Shown piece by piece: positions 1 through 10,795 of a stretch of DNA of 64,000 nucleotides. The stretch spans positions 32,157-96,156 of the forward strand of contig MU129128.1 of NCBI GenBank assembly GCA_014904985.1, read 5' to 3'. The stretch is from Hydnum rufescens UP504. Taxonomy: Eukaryota; Basidiomycota; Agaricomycetes; Cantharellales; Hydnaceae. The notes under the pieces were generated by a model. That model was not told the origin of the DNA. It worked only from the letters and a program-made list of their open reading frames with translations, and ran no database searches. Both the position numbers and the translations under genes were made by a program. Position 1 is the stretch's first letter. The number at the start of each line of letters is the position of its first letter.

Positions 1-90
1 TGAGTGAAAAGGTATGCTTTAATACAGCCCTTATTATCAAAGGGCTTCATTGAGAAGAGAAATTCCCAGTCTTGACAAAACTACACCCTC

Positions 91-260
91 TATGACTCAG
101 CTGCTGTTGGCTTTGTGACCACATTGGATCCAACTGATGGTGCTGCCATTGCCAATGCTTCAGTCTTTGCCCCTTCCAAAAAAAATTGGGGATATTGTCA
201 AACAAATCTTCTGGATGCCCACAAACAAACAGAAGTTTATGTATAGCCTTGGGTGGGTGG
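91..260 (+). pseudogene. 5' piece of a decayed gene of unknown function
   Basis: An open, protein-like frame reads from about 91 (YDSAAVGFVTTLDPTDGAA, then AIANASVFAPSKK) and runs up to the 8-bp target duplication of the hAT-like element at 261-268. Protein-like sequence resumes directly after that element at 4606, so both pieces probably belonged to one gene. I do not recognise the family. A related piece recurs near 53200, so the gene may itself be part of an old mobile element. Confidence 0.3.
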
Positions 261-423
261 CTCTATTGCAGGCAGGTCAGTCATATGGGGGACCTAATTT
301 AGGTACCACTTTTGGGGCAGAAAATGGTACCTAATAGGTCCCCCAAACCTTATGGCCAAAATCAGGCCATTTCAATTCAGTTTTTTGGCCATCTTTGGCC
401 AATCCATGGCTGTGCTAGATTAT

Positions 424-486
424 ATGCTTATTTATTATTATTTGTTTATTATTTATTATTATTATTATTACTACTATTATTATATA
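424..486. repeat. TTA/TAT trinucleotide microsatellite
   Basis: An imperfect run of TTA/TAT triplets follows the left subterminal region of hAT1. The reading frames that cross it are tyrosine- or leucine-rich and have no coding value. Confidence 0.9.
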
Positions 487-734
487 CATATTATCCCCCC
501 CTGGGTCTGCCACCACAGGGGGCATGGTTTATGTGGGTCATGGTCACACACCTGCATCTACTCACCATACCCTCCACAGTGAGTGTGGTCAGGGGCTGGT
601 TCCTTTTGGGCACTCCCTCAAGAGGGTTGGCCTTCATTTGTGGGGCTTCATTTGTGGTTATCATTCATGGTGTCTTGTTTGGTGGGTTTCTGCTTGGGGG
701 CTCATGGGGGTTCTGGTTCAGGATCTAGAGAAAT

Positions 735-1790
735 AAATAATGAAATATTAGTACAACAGTAATGCAGCACAAATAGAGCAGCTTATGCTACTCTTTTTGT
801 GCCACAAGAGTAAGAAATGAAACATAAAACATACCTTGTACCCCACACCTGCAGGTGTAGGGTACTGGGGCTGTGTATGCTGGCTCATACATACACCAGT
901 GTGTACATATGCCAGCTCATATGCATGGCAGTTTGTATGGCCCCCCCATCATTCGGGCATCGATAGGTGGGGTTATGGGGGTTCTGGGTTGGTATTCGTT
1001 CATGAGGGGAGTTGAAACCTACAAAATATTATTTTTAAATTAGTTAAGAAATAAGGACCACACAAAAAGAGCAGCAAAACAAAGAGAGCAGCTTTCACTG
1101 CTCTTTTTGCATGGCTGTAGGTACTGGGGAGGGGGCAGGAACTCACCTGGTATAGAACCACACACCTGCCATTGTGGGTGTGTGATTCCTGGGGTGTTAT
1201 TTGACCTGGTCATGCAGTGCCATATGTTGCACCATTGGCATGCTGGGGTTTGGTGCATTGGTGTGTGTCACATTGGCATATGTTGCATTGCCATGTCATA
1301 TTTCCATGTGTCATGTTGCTGTTTGGGCTCTCATCATTGGACAAGGCCTCAATCAAAAATAAATAAAGAGATTAGTAAAATATTCCAAAGCAGCACAAAA
1401 AGAGCAGCTTTCACTGCTCTTTTTGCATGGCTGTTGCTACTGGGGGGGGCAGGACTCACCTTATATAGGACCACACACCTGCCATGGCAGGTGTGTGGTT
1501 CCTGGGGCCCTCATTTGGTGTGTTGCCATATGTTGCATCCTCATTTGGCATGTTGCCATATGTCGCATTGTTTGGTGCATTGCCATGTGTTGCATTGTTT
1601 GGTGCATTGCCATTTGGCGCATTGCCATTTGTCACATTGTCACTTGGGCCCTTGTCACTTTTCAGGTTTTCACTGTGCTTTGGACCAGGCTTCACTCTAG
1701 AATAATAAAAGACATGTTAGTATAAAATTTCAAAGCAGCACAAAAAGAGCAGCTTTCACTGCTCTTTTTGCACTGTTGTATCTACTATCC
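735..1790. repeat. Tandem 310-345 bp units, each with a GAGCAGC...GCTCTTTTTGC hairpin
   Basis: The hairpin core AAAGAGCAGCTTTCACTGCT followed by CTTTTTGC occurs at about 776 (degenerate), 1086, 1402 and 1747, spaced 310, 316 and 345 bp apart. Each is preceded by an AT-rich stretch with TTAGTA, and the later ones are followed by GCATGGCTGT...CTGGGG and a copy of ACCACACACCTGCCAT. The units are internal tandem repeats of hAT1. Open frames through them (for example 1107-1700) only translate the repeat. Confidence 0.8.
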
Positions 1791-1942
1791 AAGAGGACTC
1801 GCCTTATGACCACACCAACCCCCAATCAAGACCCATGACCCCACCAAACACACACACATGAGAATGGCAACCCACCCACCACACGAAACCCAAAACCTGT
1901 GAAGTGAACCAACCCCCCAAATGATGATGACCAGCCCCCATA

Positions 1943-3554
1943 CCAAGTATGACCCACAAAACTGTTGCAATGTTTGCCACTTTTGACCTTCTTTGGTTAT
2001 TCCTCCCCAGCTGGGCCTTCAAAAAATTTGAAAAAATATGTCACAGATATGTATGCTTCTTGTCTACATGTCTTCCAAATTTCATGGCAATCTATCAACA
2101 TTTGACAGAGATATGCCCTCAACAAGTCACCTATGTCATTGCAACAGTTTTGTGGCTGACCTTTCAGATCAGAGAAAGATGACATTACTGTCATGTGACA
2201 TTGTTTATACCCAAAGGTACAAACACAGCCAAATAAATAAACATCAGAAAAGCATAAATACCAGCAGTCCCAAGGCTATATCCCCCCCAATCAACCATGC
2301 ATGCTTTATCAAATGCACAACTTGACAATGTCCTTCATCTCATTCACTCCAAGCACTCTGCCCACAAAATCTCCTCCATTACTGGTCTCCACACTTCTAC
2401 TATCACCCATGTCTGGTCCAAACACCGCCCCCATGTTTCCAAGTCCTCTGGTGGTCATCCATCAAAGCTTTCCCCCACTGATGTCTGCCATGCCATCCAT
2501 CTTATCCACACTGGGAAGGCTACCACTGCCACCCAAGTTGCCCATTCCCTCCAATCCATCACCAACCAGTCACTCTCCAATGAAACAGTCCACTGCCATC
2601 TGAAGAGTGCTGGTTTAAAGGCAGTGGTGAAGAAGAAACATCCCCTGCTCTCCCAGCACCACAAGCATGAGAGACTGGACTTTGCCCTAAGCCATAAGGA
2701 CTGGACTGTGGATGACTGGAAGTGTGTTGTGTGGTCTGATGAGACCAACATTAATCACCTGGGCTCTGATGGGCAAAAATGGGCGTGGAAAAAGGCTGGG
2801 GAGGGCCTCTCTGATCATTGGGTGGAAGGAACTCTGAAGTTTGGTGGTGGTTCCTTGATGATGTGGGGGTGTATGGCATGGGAGGGGCCTGGATACACAT
2901 GCAAGATTAATGGCAAGATGGATGCCAACCTCTACTGCCAAATTCTGGAGGACAAACTCCAAGGATCCCTTGAATATTACAACAAATCACCTGGTGATGT
3001 GGTTTTCCAGCAGGACAATGACCCCAAACACACCAGCAAAATGGCCCAAGCCTGGTTCAAAGACCATGGTTCCAATGTCATGAAAGTGGCCTGCCCAGTC
3101 CCCAGACCTCAATCCAATTGAACACCTCTGGCATCACATAAAAACAAAGCTTGGAGGATATGAAGAACCCCCCAAAGGCATCCATGAGCTATGGGAGCAA
3201 GTAGAGGCAGAGTGGGAGAAGATTGAAGCAGGGGTGTGTCAAAATTTGATAGAAAGTATGCCTAGGAGGGTGGAAGCAGTGTGGAAGGTGAAGGGGGGGT
3301 ACACAAAATACTGAACTGTAATGATTTGTGTCACAATTTCATGTGCCACAAAACCATTGCTATGATATAGGTGGCTTGTTAAGGGCATATCTCTGTCAAA
3401 TATTGATGGATTGCTATGAAATTTGGCACATGTGTAGATAAGAAGCATATACATCTTTAACATATTTTTTCAAATTTTTTAAATGGATGGTTGGGGAGGT
3501 ATAAACAAAGAGAGTCAAAAGTGGTGAACATTGCAATGGTTTTGTGGGTCACTG
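1943..3554 (+). mobile_element. Tc1/mariner element with ~210-bp terminal inverted repeats
   Basis: Left TIR about 1943-2156 and right TIR about 3343-3554 are reverse complements over roughly 210 bp. Shared blocks include GACCCACAAAAC, TTTGAAAAAATATGT and TTTGACAGAGATATGCCCT. TA dinucleotides flank both ends (1941-1942 and 3555-3556), as expected for this superfamily. The single gene inside is a frameshifted transposase (2297-3314). TIRs of this length are long for Tc1/mariner. The element sits inside hAT1 and so inserted later than it. Confidence 0.88.
2297..3314 (+). pseudogene. Tc1-type DDE transposase, frameshifted
   Basis: Cut-and-paste transposase of the Tc1 family, which binds the TIRs and cleaves at TA sites. 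The first 274 residues are open: an N-terminal helix-turn-helix region (about residues 1-60), then a DDE core with VVWSDETNINHLG (first Asp), FGGGSLMMWGCMAW and VVFQQDNDPKHTS (second Asp). A one-base loss near 3086-3089 throws the frame, and the expected AQSPDLNPIEHLWHHIK block with the catalytic Glu follows in the next frame, ending at a stop at 3312-3314. The Asp-Glu spacing is about 33-34 residues across the break, as in DD34E enzymes. Start chosen as the first ATG. Apart from this break the frame is nearly clean, suggesting recent inactivation. Confidence 0.9.
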
Positions 3555-3599
3555 TATGAACCGCACTACTGCAGTACAAAAACAAGTACTACAAGCTTT

Positions 3600-3905
3600 A
3601 TTTTTTGTTTTAAATTTCTATAAGTACAGCAACTCAAAAGGAGCAGTGCAAGCTGCTCCTTTTGTGTTGTTTTGGATTTTCTTACTAATCTACCCTATCA
3701 TTCTAAGATCTGAGCCAAAACCCCCAAAACGAAGTGACGACCAGCCCCCATGCATAAACTGAGTACAAAGTATGTGACCAGGGCGCAAAAATGAGTACTA
3801 CACCCGCTGAAGCAGGTGTGGTACTACAAGGTATGTTTTTAAAATTTCCATATGTACAGTGATGCAAAAGGAGCAGCCCAACCTGCTCCTTTTGTGTCAC
3901 TTGAA
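3600..3905. repeat. Two further hairpin units (AAAAGGAGCAG...CTGCTCCTTTT)
   Basis: Perfect or nearly perfect hairpins lie at about 3636-3666 and 3865-3895, about 230 bp apart, each followed by TTTTGTGT and a shared tail (TTTTCTACTAAT...TAGGATC). They resemble the hairpins at 735-1790 in layout but differ in loop and stem ends, and belong to the right arm of hAT1. Confidence 0.75.
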
Positions 3906-4019
3906 TGTTTTTCTACTAATGTACACTATTGTTTTAGGATCCAGCTTCCAAAATGATGACCCACCACAACAGTGACCCACGACTTGTCCGAACAACCTGC
4001 CCAATGGTGAATCGCCAGC

Positions 4020-4290
4020 CCCCTGTACCACACACCTGCTAGGGTGGGTTTGTGGTGCTACTTAGTACTTTTTCTTTTTGATTTGTATGGACAGTACCAC
4101 CCCCACCCAAGCAGGTGTGTGGTGCTCCTATGTAGTACTTTTTTTTACTTTTTGATTTGTATGGATAGTACCACACCTGCCCAAGCAGGTGTGGTGCTAC
4201 TGAGTAGTACTTTTTTTTTTCTCCTTGATTTGTATGGACAGTACCACACCTGCTTGGGCAGGTGTGTGGTATATTAATTGAATTTTTAAA
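4020..4290. repeat. ~80-bp tandem repeat with ACCACACCTGC palindromes
   Basis: Three to four units of about 75-85 bp alternate TGTGGTGCTACT, TAGTACTTTTT, TTGATTTGTATGGA and CAGTACCACACCTGC. Adjacent ACCACACCTGC and GCAGGTGTGTGGT blocks form inverted pairs. It is an internal array of hAT1 next to its right subterminal region. Confidence 0.8.
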
Positions 4291-4605
4291 TAAATCAATA
4301 AATAAACAAGTCAATAACAAGACCACCAAATGAAACCCCACTGATAGAGGGTATTTGTATAATATAAATAATTATAAATGGAACTATCCCCAATATGCCC
4401 GTATGGCCTGCTGCAAGTCTGAGATTCTCTAAGTCCCAGATTTGGCCAATTTTTGGCCATTTCAGCCAATTCTGGGCCAGAAGGTGCAGACTGTAAAATG
4501 GCCATTTTGGCCAGAATAGTGATGGGATCTACTTAGATACCATTATCTGCCCAAAAGTGGTACCTAACTAGGTAGGCTTAGATGACTGACCAAGGTGCTC
4601 TATTG

Positions 4606-5145
4606 ACTGATTTTGGGGGCCATTACTAATTTCAATTCTCAGTGCTTTGAATCTTGCTGAAACTGAGACCTTTGAACCCTCAATTAAAGGGTGGGAGGCC
4701 TATACAGAGGCCAACCCCTGCTACTGGTGGATATCCATTCCACAGTCTCAGGAAAACTCCTTGAGATGGCAAGTAAGTAGCTAGGCATTGTTAAAAGCCC
4801 CTGATATGGAAGGACTGATTCTCATTGGGCAGGTTTTGTAGATCAAGTTCTCAAACAAAATGGCATCCTTGAAAGCTGGGGGAAGAAAGGGTGGCCATAC
4901 TTGGGGTTAGCCAAGGTTATCTATGACCTCCTTAACAAGGATAAGGGGGTGTCTTTCTGAATTCATAATTGGCCCTCCACCTGTCCTGTCTCAAAAAAGG
5001 CAGAAACCTATCTCCAGAGTGAAATGAAATGCATACTGCAGAGCATTGTGGTTGGCTTTGTGAAAGGGGCCCACAGTCAACAAGAGGGATACCCCCTTGT
5101 CATTCCAAGAACAATCCTGTATATTGAGCCTTTTCCAAGGGTAAG
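4606..5145 (+). pseudogene. Decayed coding segment, unknown protein (continues 91-260)
   Basis: Protein-like sequence continues after hAT1. One frame reads SALNLAETETFEPSIKGWEA then YTEANPCYWWISIPQ near 4640-4760. Another frame reads VLKQNGILESWGKKGWPYLG and LAKVIYDLLNKDKGVSF, then VVGFVKGAHSQQEGYPLVIP near 4845-5120, with stops and frame changes in between. No domain recognised. Confidence 0.35.
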
Positions 5146-5199
5146 TCTCCAGCATCCCCTGGGGTTGTAAAGAGCCAGAGGCTAATGGGGGGAACAGAA

Positions 5200-6600
5200 T
5201 CTGTAAATGTTGAGGATATGGAGGATGGGAATCTCCCCTTGGTCTTTGATCAGAAGAAGAACCCCCTTTTATGCCTATGGGACAGCACCAAATGGTGAAA
5301 GATGGATGCTGCTCAAAAGGCTAAGGAAGGAAAGAATAGGGCCAAGATCAGCAAGGCCCTTCTCCCTTCTAGATTTGGAAGATGCTCCACCCAGCTTCAG
5401 AGAAGTGTTGGAAGATGATTCAGGGGCAGAAATTGCCCCAGCAAGGCCTTCAAAGATGAAACAATGTAAGTAATGTGCCAAATTTGAAGAGACCTCTTCC
5501 ATCTAATAACCCTGGTGGGGTGGGGTTGGAAGGGACAGCTGTGCCTTGGGCTCAAGAACCCAGAAAGATGGTGAAGCCCCTGCATCAGGAGGCCTGTTTG
5601 ATCTGGAGCAAAGCCAGTGCTTAGAACAGTTGAATTATCCTTTCTCTTCTATTCACAGATCTGTCAAATCTGCCTCATCTAATGACAACAAATACTGCAG
5701 CTCCTTGAAGTTGAGAGCCATGTTATTACACAATGTATGCTCAGGCCCTTTTTTGCTTGAACTGGACACAGTCATTCACTCTTGTGATTGGAGTGAATCA
5801 GGGGTCAAAGTTGGCTCACTTCATGTTCTTCCACCAAAGTGGAGTGACCTCATTGCCAGAACTCCCAATAATCCCAAGGCACAGAACAATTCTGGATTCT
5901 GGGGCTTCATGCAGATGATGAAGATGGTTTTGGATGAAGGACACCCAAGGAGGCTGGATTCATTCTGCAAAGAGTGGGCCAGGAGCCCATTCTCAGGGCC
6001 ATCAATGTTCTCTCAAGCTATACTTGCATACAAGAACATGCTAATCAAGTGGCAATTCTGATGAAGAAGCCATCAGAATCAGGAATATTGACCCTGCAGC
6101 CAAAAATTGCATTACAGTGGTCTCAGAGGATTGTGGAGACACAGACAAAAATGCAGGTGAAACTGTTGCTTCAATTGGCCAGCACAAAGTCAGGTGCAAC
6201 TGCTCCACCATCTGAGCAAGGCAAATCTACTCATGGCAAGACCAGTCAGGGAGGGAGTGATCACAGCAAGGTCAGTGAGGGAAATTCCAACCTTGATCCT
6301 GAAGCAGAATTGAATGCCTCAATTTGTTGGACCCTGCCTCAGCAAAGGGTGTCAGAAAATGCCCCACATACAAAAATGCAGAGCCCAGAGAGGATGAAAC
6401 CTTGAGTGACACTCTTACCATCTATGAGTGTACTAAGTTTGAGCTCACAGACAGGGCAGCTGGTACTAGTACTCTTTGCCTTGTATACAAAGACTCTTGG
6501 GTTTTAGGAGATACAGTCAAGCCTGATGTGTATCATCCCATGCATGGCAAGTTCAGCATCCCAAAGCTTTGGTGAGTTTGGCTTAACTTTAAATGATACA
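5200..6600 (+). pseudogene. Decayed multi-exon coding region, unknown protein
   Basis: Several overlapping frames are open for 90-170 codons (5207-5473, 5546-6061, 5974-6405, 6324-6575) but no single one is continuous. A pyrimidine-rich tract with TATTCACAG at about 5648-5656 looks like an intron acceptor. The 5606-5740 stretch recurs at 53163-53290 with the same acceptor-like CAG, so this is a repeated, probably mobile, sequence. Longest visible piece: HSCDWSESGVKVGSLHVLPP. The tail near 6200-6400 is Ser/Gln/Lys-rich. I cannot assign a function. Confidence 0.35.
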
Positions 6601-6985
6601 GGTCTGATAGGTTCACCAGGTGACACAATGACTTGGACCTATTGAAGGGTGTGACCAAGTGGAATCCTTTCAAAGACAACACCTCATGGAAGGTAGAACT
6701 ATATGTGCACATTCACCAGTACTATTCACTGGTCAGTAATCCATTGAACAGTTGTGAAGAAAGTGTTTGAAATGTTAGTTCTTTGTCCTGCATAGTGCTG
6801 GACTATTACTAATAAATTATGGCAGGCTTGGGATTGAGCTGAAGAAAGGTGAAGTGCTTAAATATTGTGGAATCCTCATCAACTGGGGTTGGAAAAGCCA
6901 ATCAGTTCTCAGGGGCACCTGAAGCCAGGGAAAATAATCTTGGTGAGTAGAAAGCATCTCATTTCACTATGGATAATTTAAGGGT

Positions 6986-7237
6986 ATGGTACCTCTTATG
7001 TCTATACACCTCTTGGAAGGTTGGCTTGATGGCCAAGACATATACTACAACCCCAATGATGATCTGGAGTATAGTGTCTGGGTGGCACTGATTGACAGAC
7101 TAGAGACAACTGTGGCAAATGACCAAGGGAATGTACCTGTCACTGAGAAGAACCAGCTGCATGGCCTGGATTCACCTGCAATTGATGGTACCCCAGGCCC
7201 AAAGACACAGATTGCCAGGTGGGCTACTAGATCATGA
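6986..7237 (+). other. Possible exon remnant, unknown
   Basis: An 83-codon open frame with non-repetitive, protein-like composition (GWLDGQDIYYNPNDDLEYSV) follows the decayed coding region on the same strand and may be its 3' exon. No known domain. Confidence 0.22.
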
Positions 7238-7239
7238 GG

Positions 7240-8568
7240 GGAACTGTAATGAATGTGCCCCAAATGGAGGCACAGGGGTTGAGGACAAGTCATTAATGAG
7301 GTGAAACCTATGTGGGCAATAGCAAAGCAACACACTTGGTGCTAGCCTTGTGTGCTGTTCTCATATGCATGTTGGGCACTTGCCTTCCTGTGGTTTAGAG
7401 CCAGAAAGGAGATGGGAAGCAAGGAGGGGGAGGAGGTGATGTTTAACAGTGAGTTTGGGCACAGAAGTGCCCTGGATTCCTGAATAGACACTACTGCATG
7501 AATAGGCTTACAGTCATCTAAGGTATGGCCTGCAAGTTGATATAAGACAAGGGAATGTGAGTGCAGATGTTGTGGCTGTATTGTATCAATTATGCAAATG
7601 GCTACAAGGGTCCAGGACAGAGTGAGCTTTGTTATGGGACATGAGGTACAAGTAAAAAGCTAGGGAACCAAAAGTGGAAATTGCCAGTAGCTAATAGAGA
7701 AATGGGCAGACTAACTACTGTGACTAATAGGAGGTGACTAATGAATGTGACTATAATGTACTCTGTTACAGGAACTGCATACATTTTATGGATTGATAGC
7801 CAGATGGTTGTCATTCCTTGAGGACATAGTGGTGGCAGACCAATTTGGTACTCTGTATGCCATATCTGAGGAATAGTCATTGCAGCTATCAAGCTTTTTT
7901 TCCAAAGGGCTTATTTCACTATGGGCTCATGATGACATACTGTCCAAGAGCTGGAGTGACTGTTTTAAATCATGAGGCACCAAAATATTGGTAGATTGAT
8001 TGGAATGGTACCCATAACACCTTACATTACAGGGAAGATGACACTCATCCTTATTTGACAAAACCTATTTCCACTGGGAATACCTGTGAAAAGTGAGATG
8101 GTGATGGTGGGGGGTCACCTGCATGTGTACAGGAGGGTGCACAGGAGGTGGCACTCCTCCATGGAGTGGTGGCAATGTCATATTTGTACTATGGTTGGGC
8201 AGAGGGGTAGGGTGCACAGCATCATTGGAAGACTTATCCTGGGTGATGGCATTAAAGTAGGTTGGCTGCCTGGCCTCCTGGTGGCCTCCACATGGGGTGC
8301 ACTTTGTGCTGGATATGTGAATGTTGGCAATGACTCCCATGGGGCATGATAATGGAATGATGCCTGCTGAGCTTGGCCAGCCCATTGGACCACATCCCTG
8401 CAGGTGCTGAGTTATGGATGTCATAGTGCACATGGGGGCCATAGGACAGCCACTGAATGGGTGGATGGGGCTGGTGTGTCAGGTTTTGAGAGACAGTGGC
8501 CACATGGCCATTGCAAGGATCAGAGGGGTAATACTGAGAAGTCAGCATGGTATAATAGTGTGACTGGC
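7240..8568. other. No recognised feature
   Basis: About 1.3 kb without a repeat or gene I can support. On the minus strand between 8065 and 8584 two overlapping frames give His/Pro-rich peptides (for example QPGQSHYYTMLTSQYYPSDP). They could be the start of a host gene cut by the neighbouring fold-back element, but nothing identifies them. Confidence 0.3.
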
Positions 8569-9804
8569 CAGGCTGGTCAGCCACTTTTTATACCTATCTT
8601 AGGTACCAATCTGGGGCAGATTTGATACCTATGGAGGTCTGTATAGAGTTGGGCCCAACTCTGGCCCAAACAATTGATTAGCCTACCCCTGAGCAAGATG
8701 TGGGCCCAAATTTGGGCCAAACTGGGCTGAAACTGGGCCCAACTGGTCCTAATTATATAAGCATCCATAACAAATAATACACCATAAGTAGGTGCTTAAA
8801 TTGTCAATTTCCATATATGGACATACATAATCAACTCCCATATATGGACATATTACATAATCAATTTCCATATTTGGATCATTACCTAATCAACTTCCAT
8901 ATTTGGATGAATTACATAAGCCTCCATATTTGAAAGAATTACCTAAGCTATTATATACAGTATTACCTAATCTAATTATATAAGCAAAAAAGTGGACCAA
9001 GGGGGGGCCAGGGGGGATTTGTTGAAAGCCTTGAGCCTTATATGTTCCTCAGAATGTCTGTGTGCAGTTGTGGGATGTTTGAGTGTCACTTAATATGTCA
9101 CTTGTATTAAGTGACACTCAAACATCCCACAACTGGGGATCAGCCTTGCACACAAACATTCTGAGGAACATATAAGGCTCAAGGCTTTCAACAAATCCCT
9201 CCTGGGCCTCCCCCCATGGTCCACTTTTTTGCTTATATAATTGGATTAGGTAATATTGTATATAATAGCTTAGGTAATTCTTCCAAATATGGAAGTTGAT
9301 TAGGTAATGATCCAAATATGGAAATTGATTATGTAATATGTCTATATATAGAAGTTGATTATGTAATATGTCCATATATAGAAGTTGATTATGTAATATG
9401 TCCATATATAGAAGTTGATTATGTAATGTGTCCATATATGGAAATTAATTATTTAAGCAGCTACTTATGTACTACACAAGCACATTATTATGTAATTGAT
9501 CAAACCCTAACCCTAACCTCACTGGACATGGGGGTAGATGTTCCCAACCCTAACCACCAACTGTCCCCAACTGCCAACATAATTACTATATTTGGCATAC
9601 TACACCATGAGGTGAAGTTGGGCCCAAGGTAGCCACAAAGGGGCCCAACTTGGGCCCAACTTGGGCCCAAATTCTGTAAGCCAGGGGTATTAAAGACCCT
9701 GAGTTGGACCCAATTATGTTCCATATTGCTTGGGACCTAGTTAGGTATTAAAAATGCCTCGTTTTTCTACCTAAGGTAGGTGTCATAACTGGCTGACCAA
9801 AGTG
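8569..9804. mobile_element. Fold-back hAT1-family element (hAT2)
   Basis: The ends match hAT1: CAGGCTGGTCAGCCAC on the left and CACTTTGGTCAGCCAG on the right (reverse complement), with the TTAGGTACCA/GGGGCAGA motif and GGGCCCAACT-rich subterminal blocks. Almost the whole interior is one inverted repeat. The left arm (about 8790-9095) and right arm (about 9104-9450) carry TTCCATATTTGG/TTACCTAAT units and meet at about 9100 (TGACACTTAATATGTCACTT). The right arm has extra tandem copies of TATGTAATATGTC. No matching 8-bp target duplication was found (TGACTGGC versus AGCAGGCA). Confidence 0.75.
9495..9575. repeat. Telomere-like CCCTAA module inside hAT2
   Basis: Contains AACCCTAACCCTAACC and later AACCCTAACC, joined to GGGTAGATGTTCCCAACC. 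The same combination recurs near 19320-19400 and 39850-40060 in the AGCTG element, so it is a transposon module and not a chromosome end. Confidence 0.7.
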
Positions 9805-9809
9805 AGCAG

Positions 9810-10058
9810 GCAGGAAGTAGGAACAGGCAGGGGACAGGAAAGTAGAAGGAACAAGAACAAGGCCAGGGGTAAGCATGTGGAAACCAGAAGCAAAGGAAAT
9901 GAAGGGGAGACAAATCAGAGGTGGGGACAAATCAGAAACAGACCAGAACCAAAACCAGAGTTACCCAGGAAATGTGGCTGGCAGGGACAGTGAGGCATAT
10001 GTAGCCATCATGCCCTGGACTACAACTTGCAAAACATGACACAATACAATGTGACAAT
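9810..10058. other. Purine-rich spacer, no gene recognised
   Basis: AG-rich sequence between hAT2 and the satellite. The open frame at 9802-9993 is only a product of that composition. Confidence 0.4.
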
Positions 10059-10059
10059 G

Positions 10060-10790
10060 CCATGTGGTCATGTGGTCACATGGTCACAGGTAACAAGTGA
10101 CAAGGTCACATGTGCCATGGTGACAAGGTGAAAGGTGACAAGGGACTTGTTACCAGGGACCATGTGACCACATGTGACCATGTGACCACATGTGACCATG
10201 TGACCACATGTGACCATGTGACCACATGTGATCACACAGACCATGTGACCACACTTGACCACACATGACCACATGTGACCATGTGACCATGTGACCATGT
10301 GACCATGTGACCATGTGACCATGTGACCATGTGACCATGTGACCACATGTGACCACATGTGACCACATGTGACCATGTGACCATGTGACCATGTGACCAC
10401 ATGTGACCATGTGACCACATGTAATCACATGTGACCACATGTGATTATGTGACCATGTGACATCTTGTGACCACATGGTCACATGGTCAGTGATCACATG
10501 GTATCATGTGATTGCATGGTCATGTGACCATGTGATCACTGACCATGTGATTACATGACCATGTGATTACATGACCATGTGATTACATGACCATGTGATT
10601 ACATGACCATGTGATTACATGACCATGTGATTACATAATCATGTGATTACATGGTCACATGGTCACATTACATGGTCACATGGTCACATGGTCTCATGTA
10701 ATCACATGGTCACATGTAATCACATGGTCACATGACCATGCAGTCACATGGTCACATGGTCACATGGTCACATTGTATTGTCTCACATTT
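10060..10790. repeat. CATGTGACC satellite in two opposed blocks
   Basis: About 730 bp of short units built from ACCATGTG and CACATGTG. Up to about 10480 the strand reads mainly CATGTGACC; after about 10650 it reads mainly GGTCACATG, with a mixed TGATTACATGACCATG block (six or more copies) at 10540-10640. The array can therefore form one large hairpin as well as many small ones. The His/Val/Trp-rich open frames on the minus strand (10068-10497) are translations of the repeat. Confidence 0.9.
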
Positions 10791-10795
10791 TCCAA

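Larger units (their letters stand above)
269..4597. mobile_element. hAT-like non-autonomous DNA transposon (hAT1), 4.3 kb, with nested Tc1
   Basis: The ends are imperfect terminal inverted repeats: CAGGCAGGTCAGTCAT on the left and CACCTTGGTCAGTCAT on the right (reverse complement). Behind each lies a subterminal block with the motif TTAGGTACCA, TTTGGGGCAGA and GGTACCTA. The element is flanked by an exact 8-bp target duplication CTCTATTG (261-268 and 4598-4605), the size typical of hAT elements, and the CA start also fits. No hAT transposase is visible. The interior holds arrays of hairpin repeats and a Tc1/mariner insertion at 1943-3554. Related ends are at 8569-9804, near 16468 and at 63864. 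It splits a decayed gene. Confidence 0.85.

Noticed and set aside
8065..8584. Host gene on the minus strand
   Set aside because: His/Pro-rich frames without a recognised domain or clear exon structure, and the longer one has no ATG start; not enough to call.
9500..9525. Possible telomere (CCCTAA repeats)
   Set aside because: Only two to three units, internal to hAT2, with the same module at 19320 and 39850 in another transposon; not a chromosome end.
8561..9812. 8-bp target duplication for hAT2
   Set aside because: Flanks TGACTGGC and AGCAGGCA do not match even allowing CpG decay.
10068..10497. Open frames of 68-116 codons on the minus strand
   Set aside because: They are translations of the CATGTGACC satellite (repeated Val-Thr-Trp-Ser-His) and carry no coding signal.
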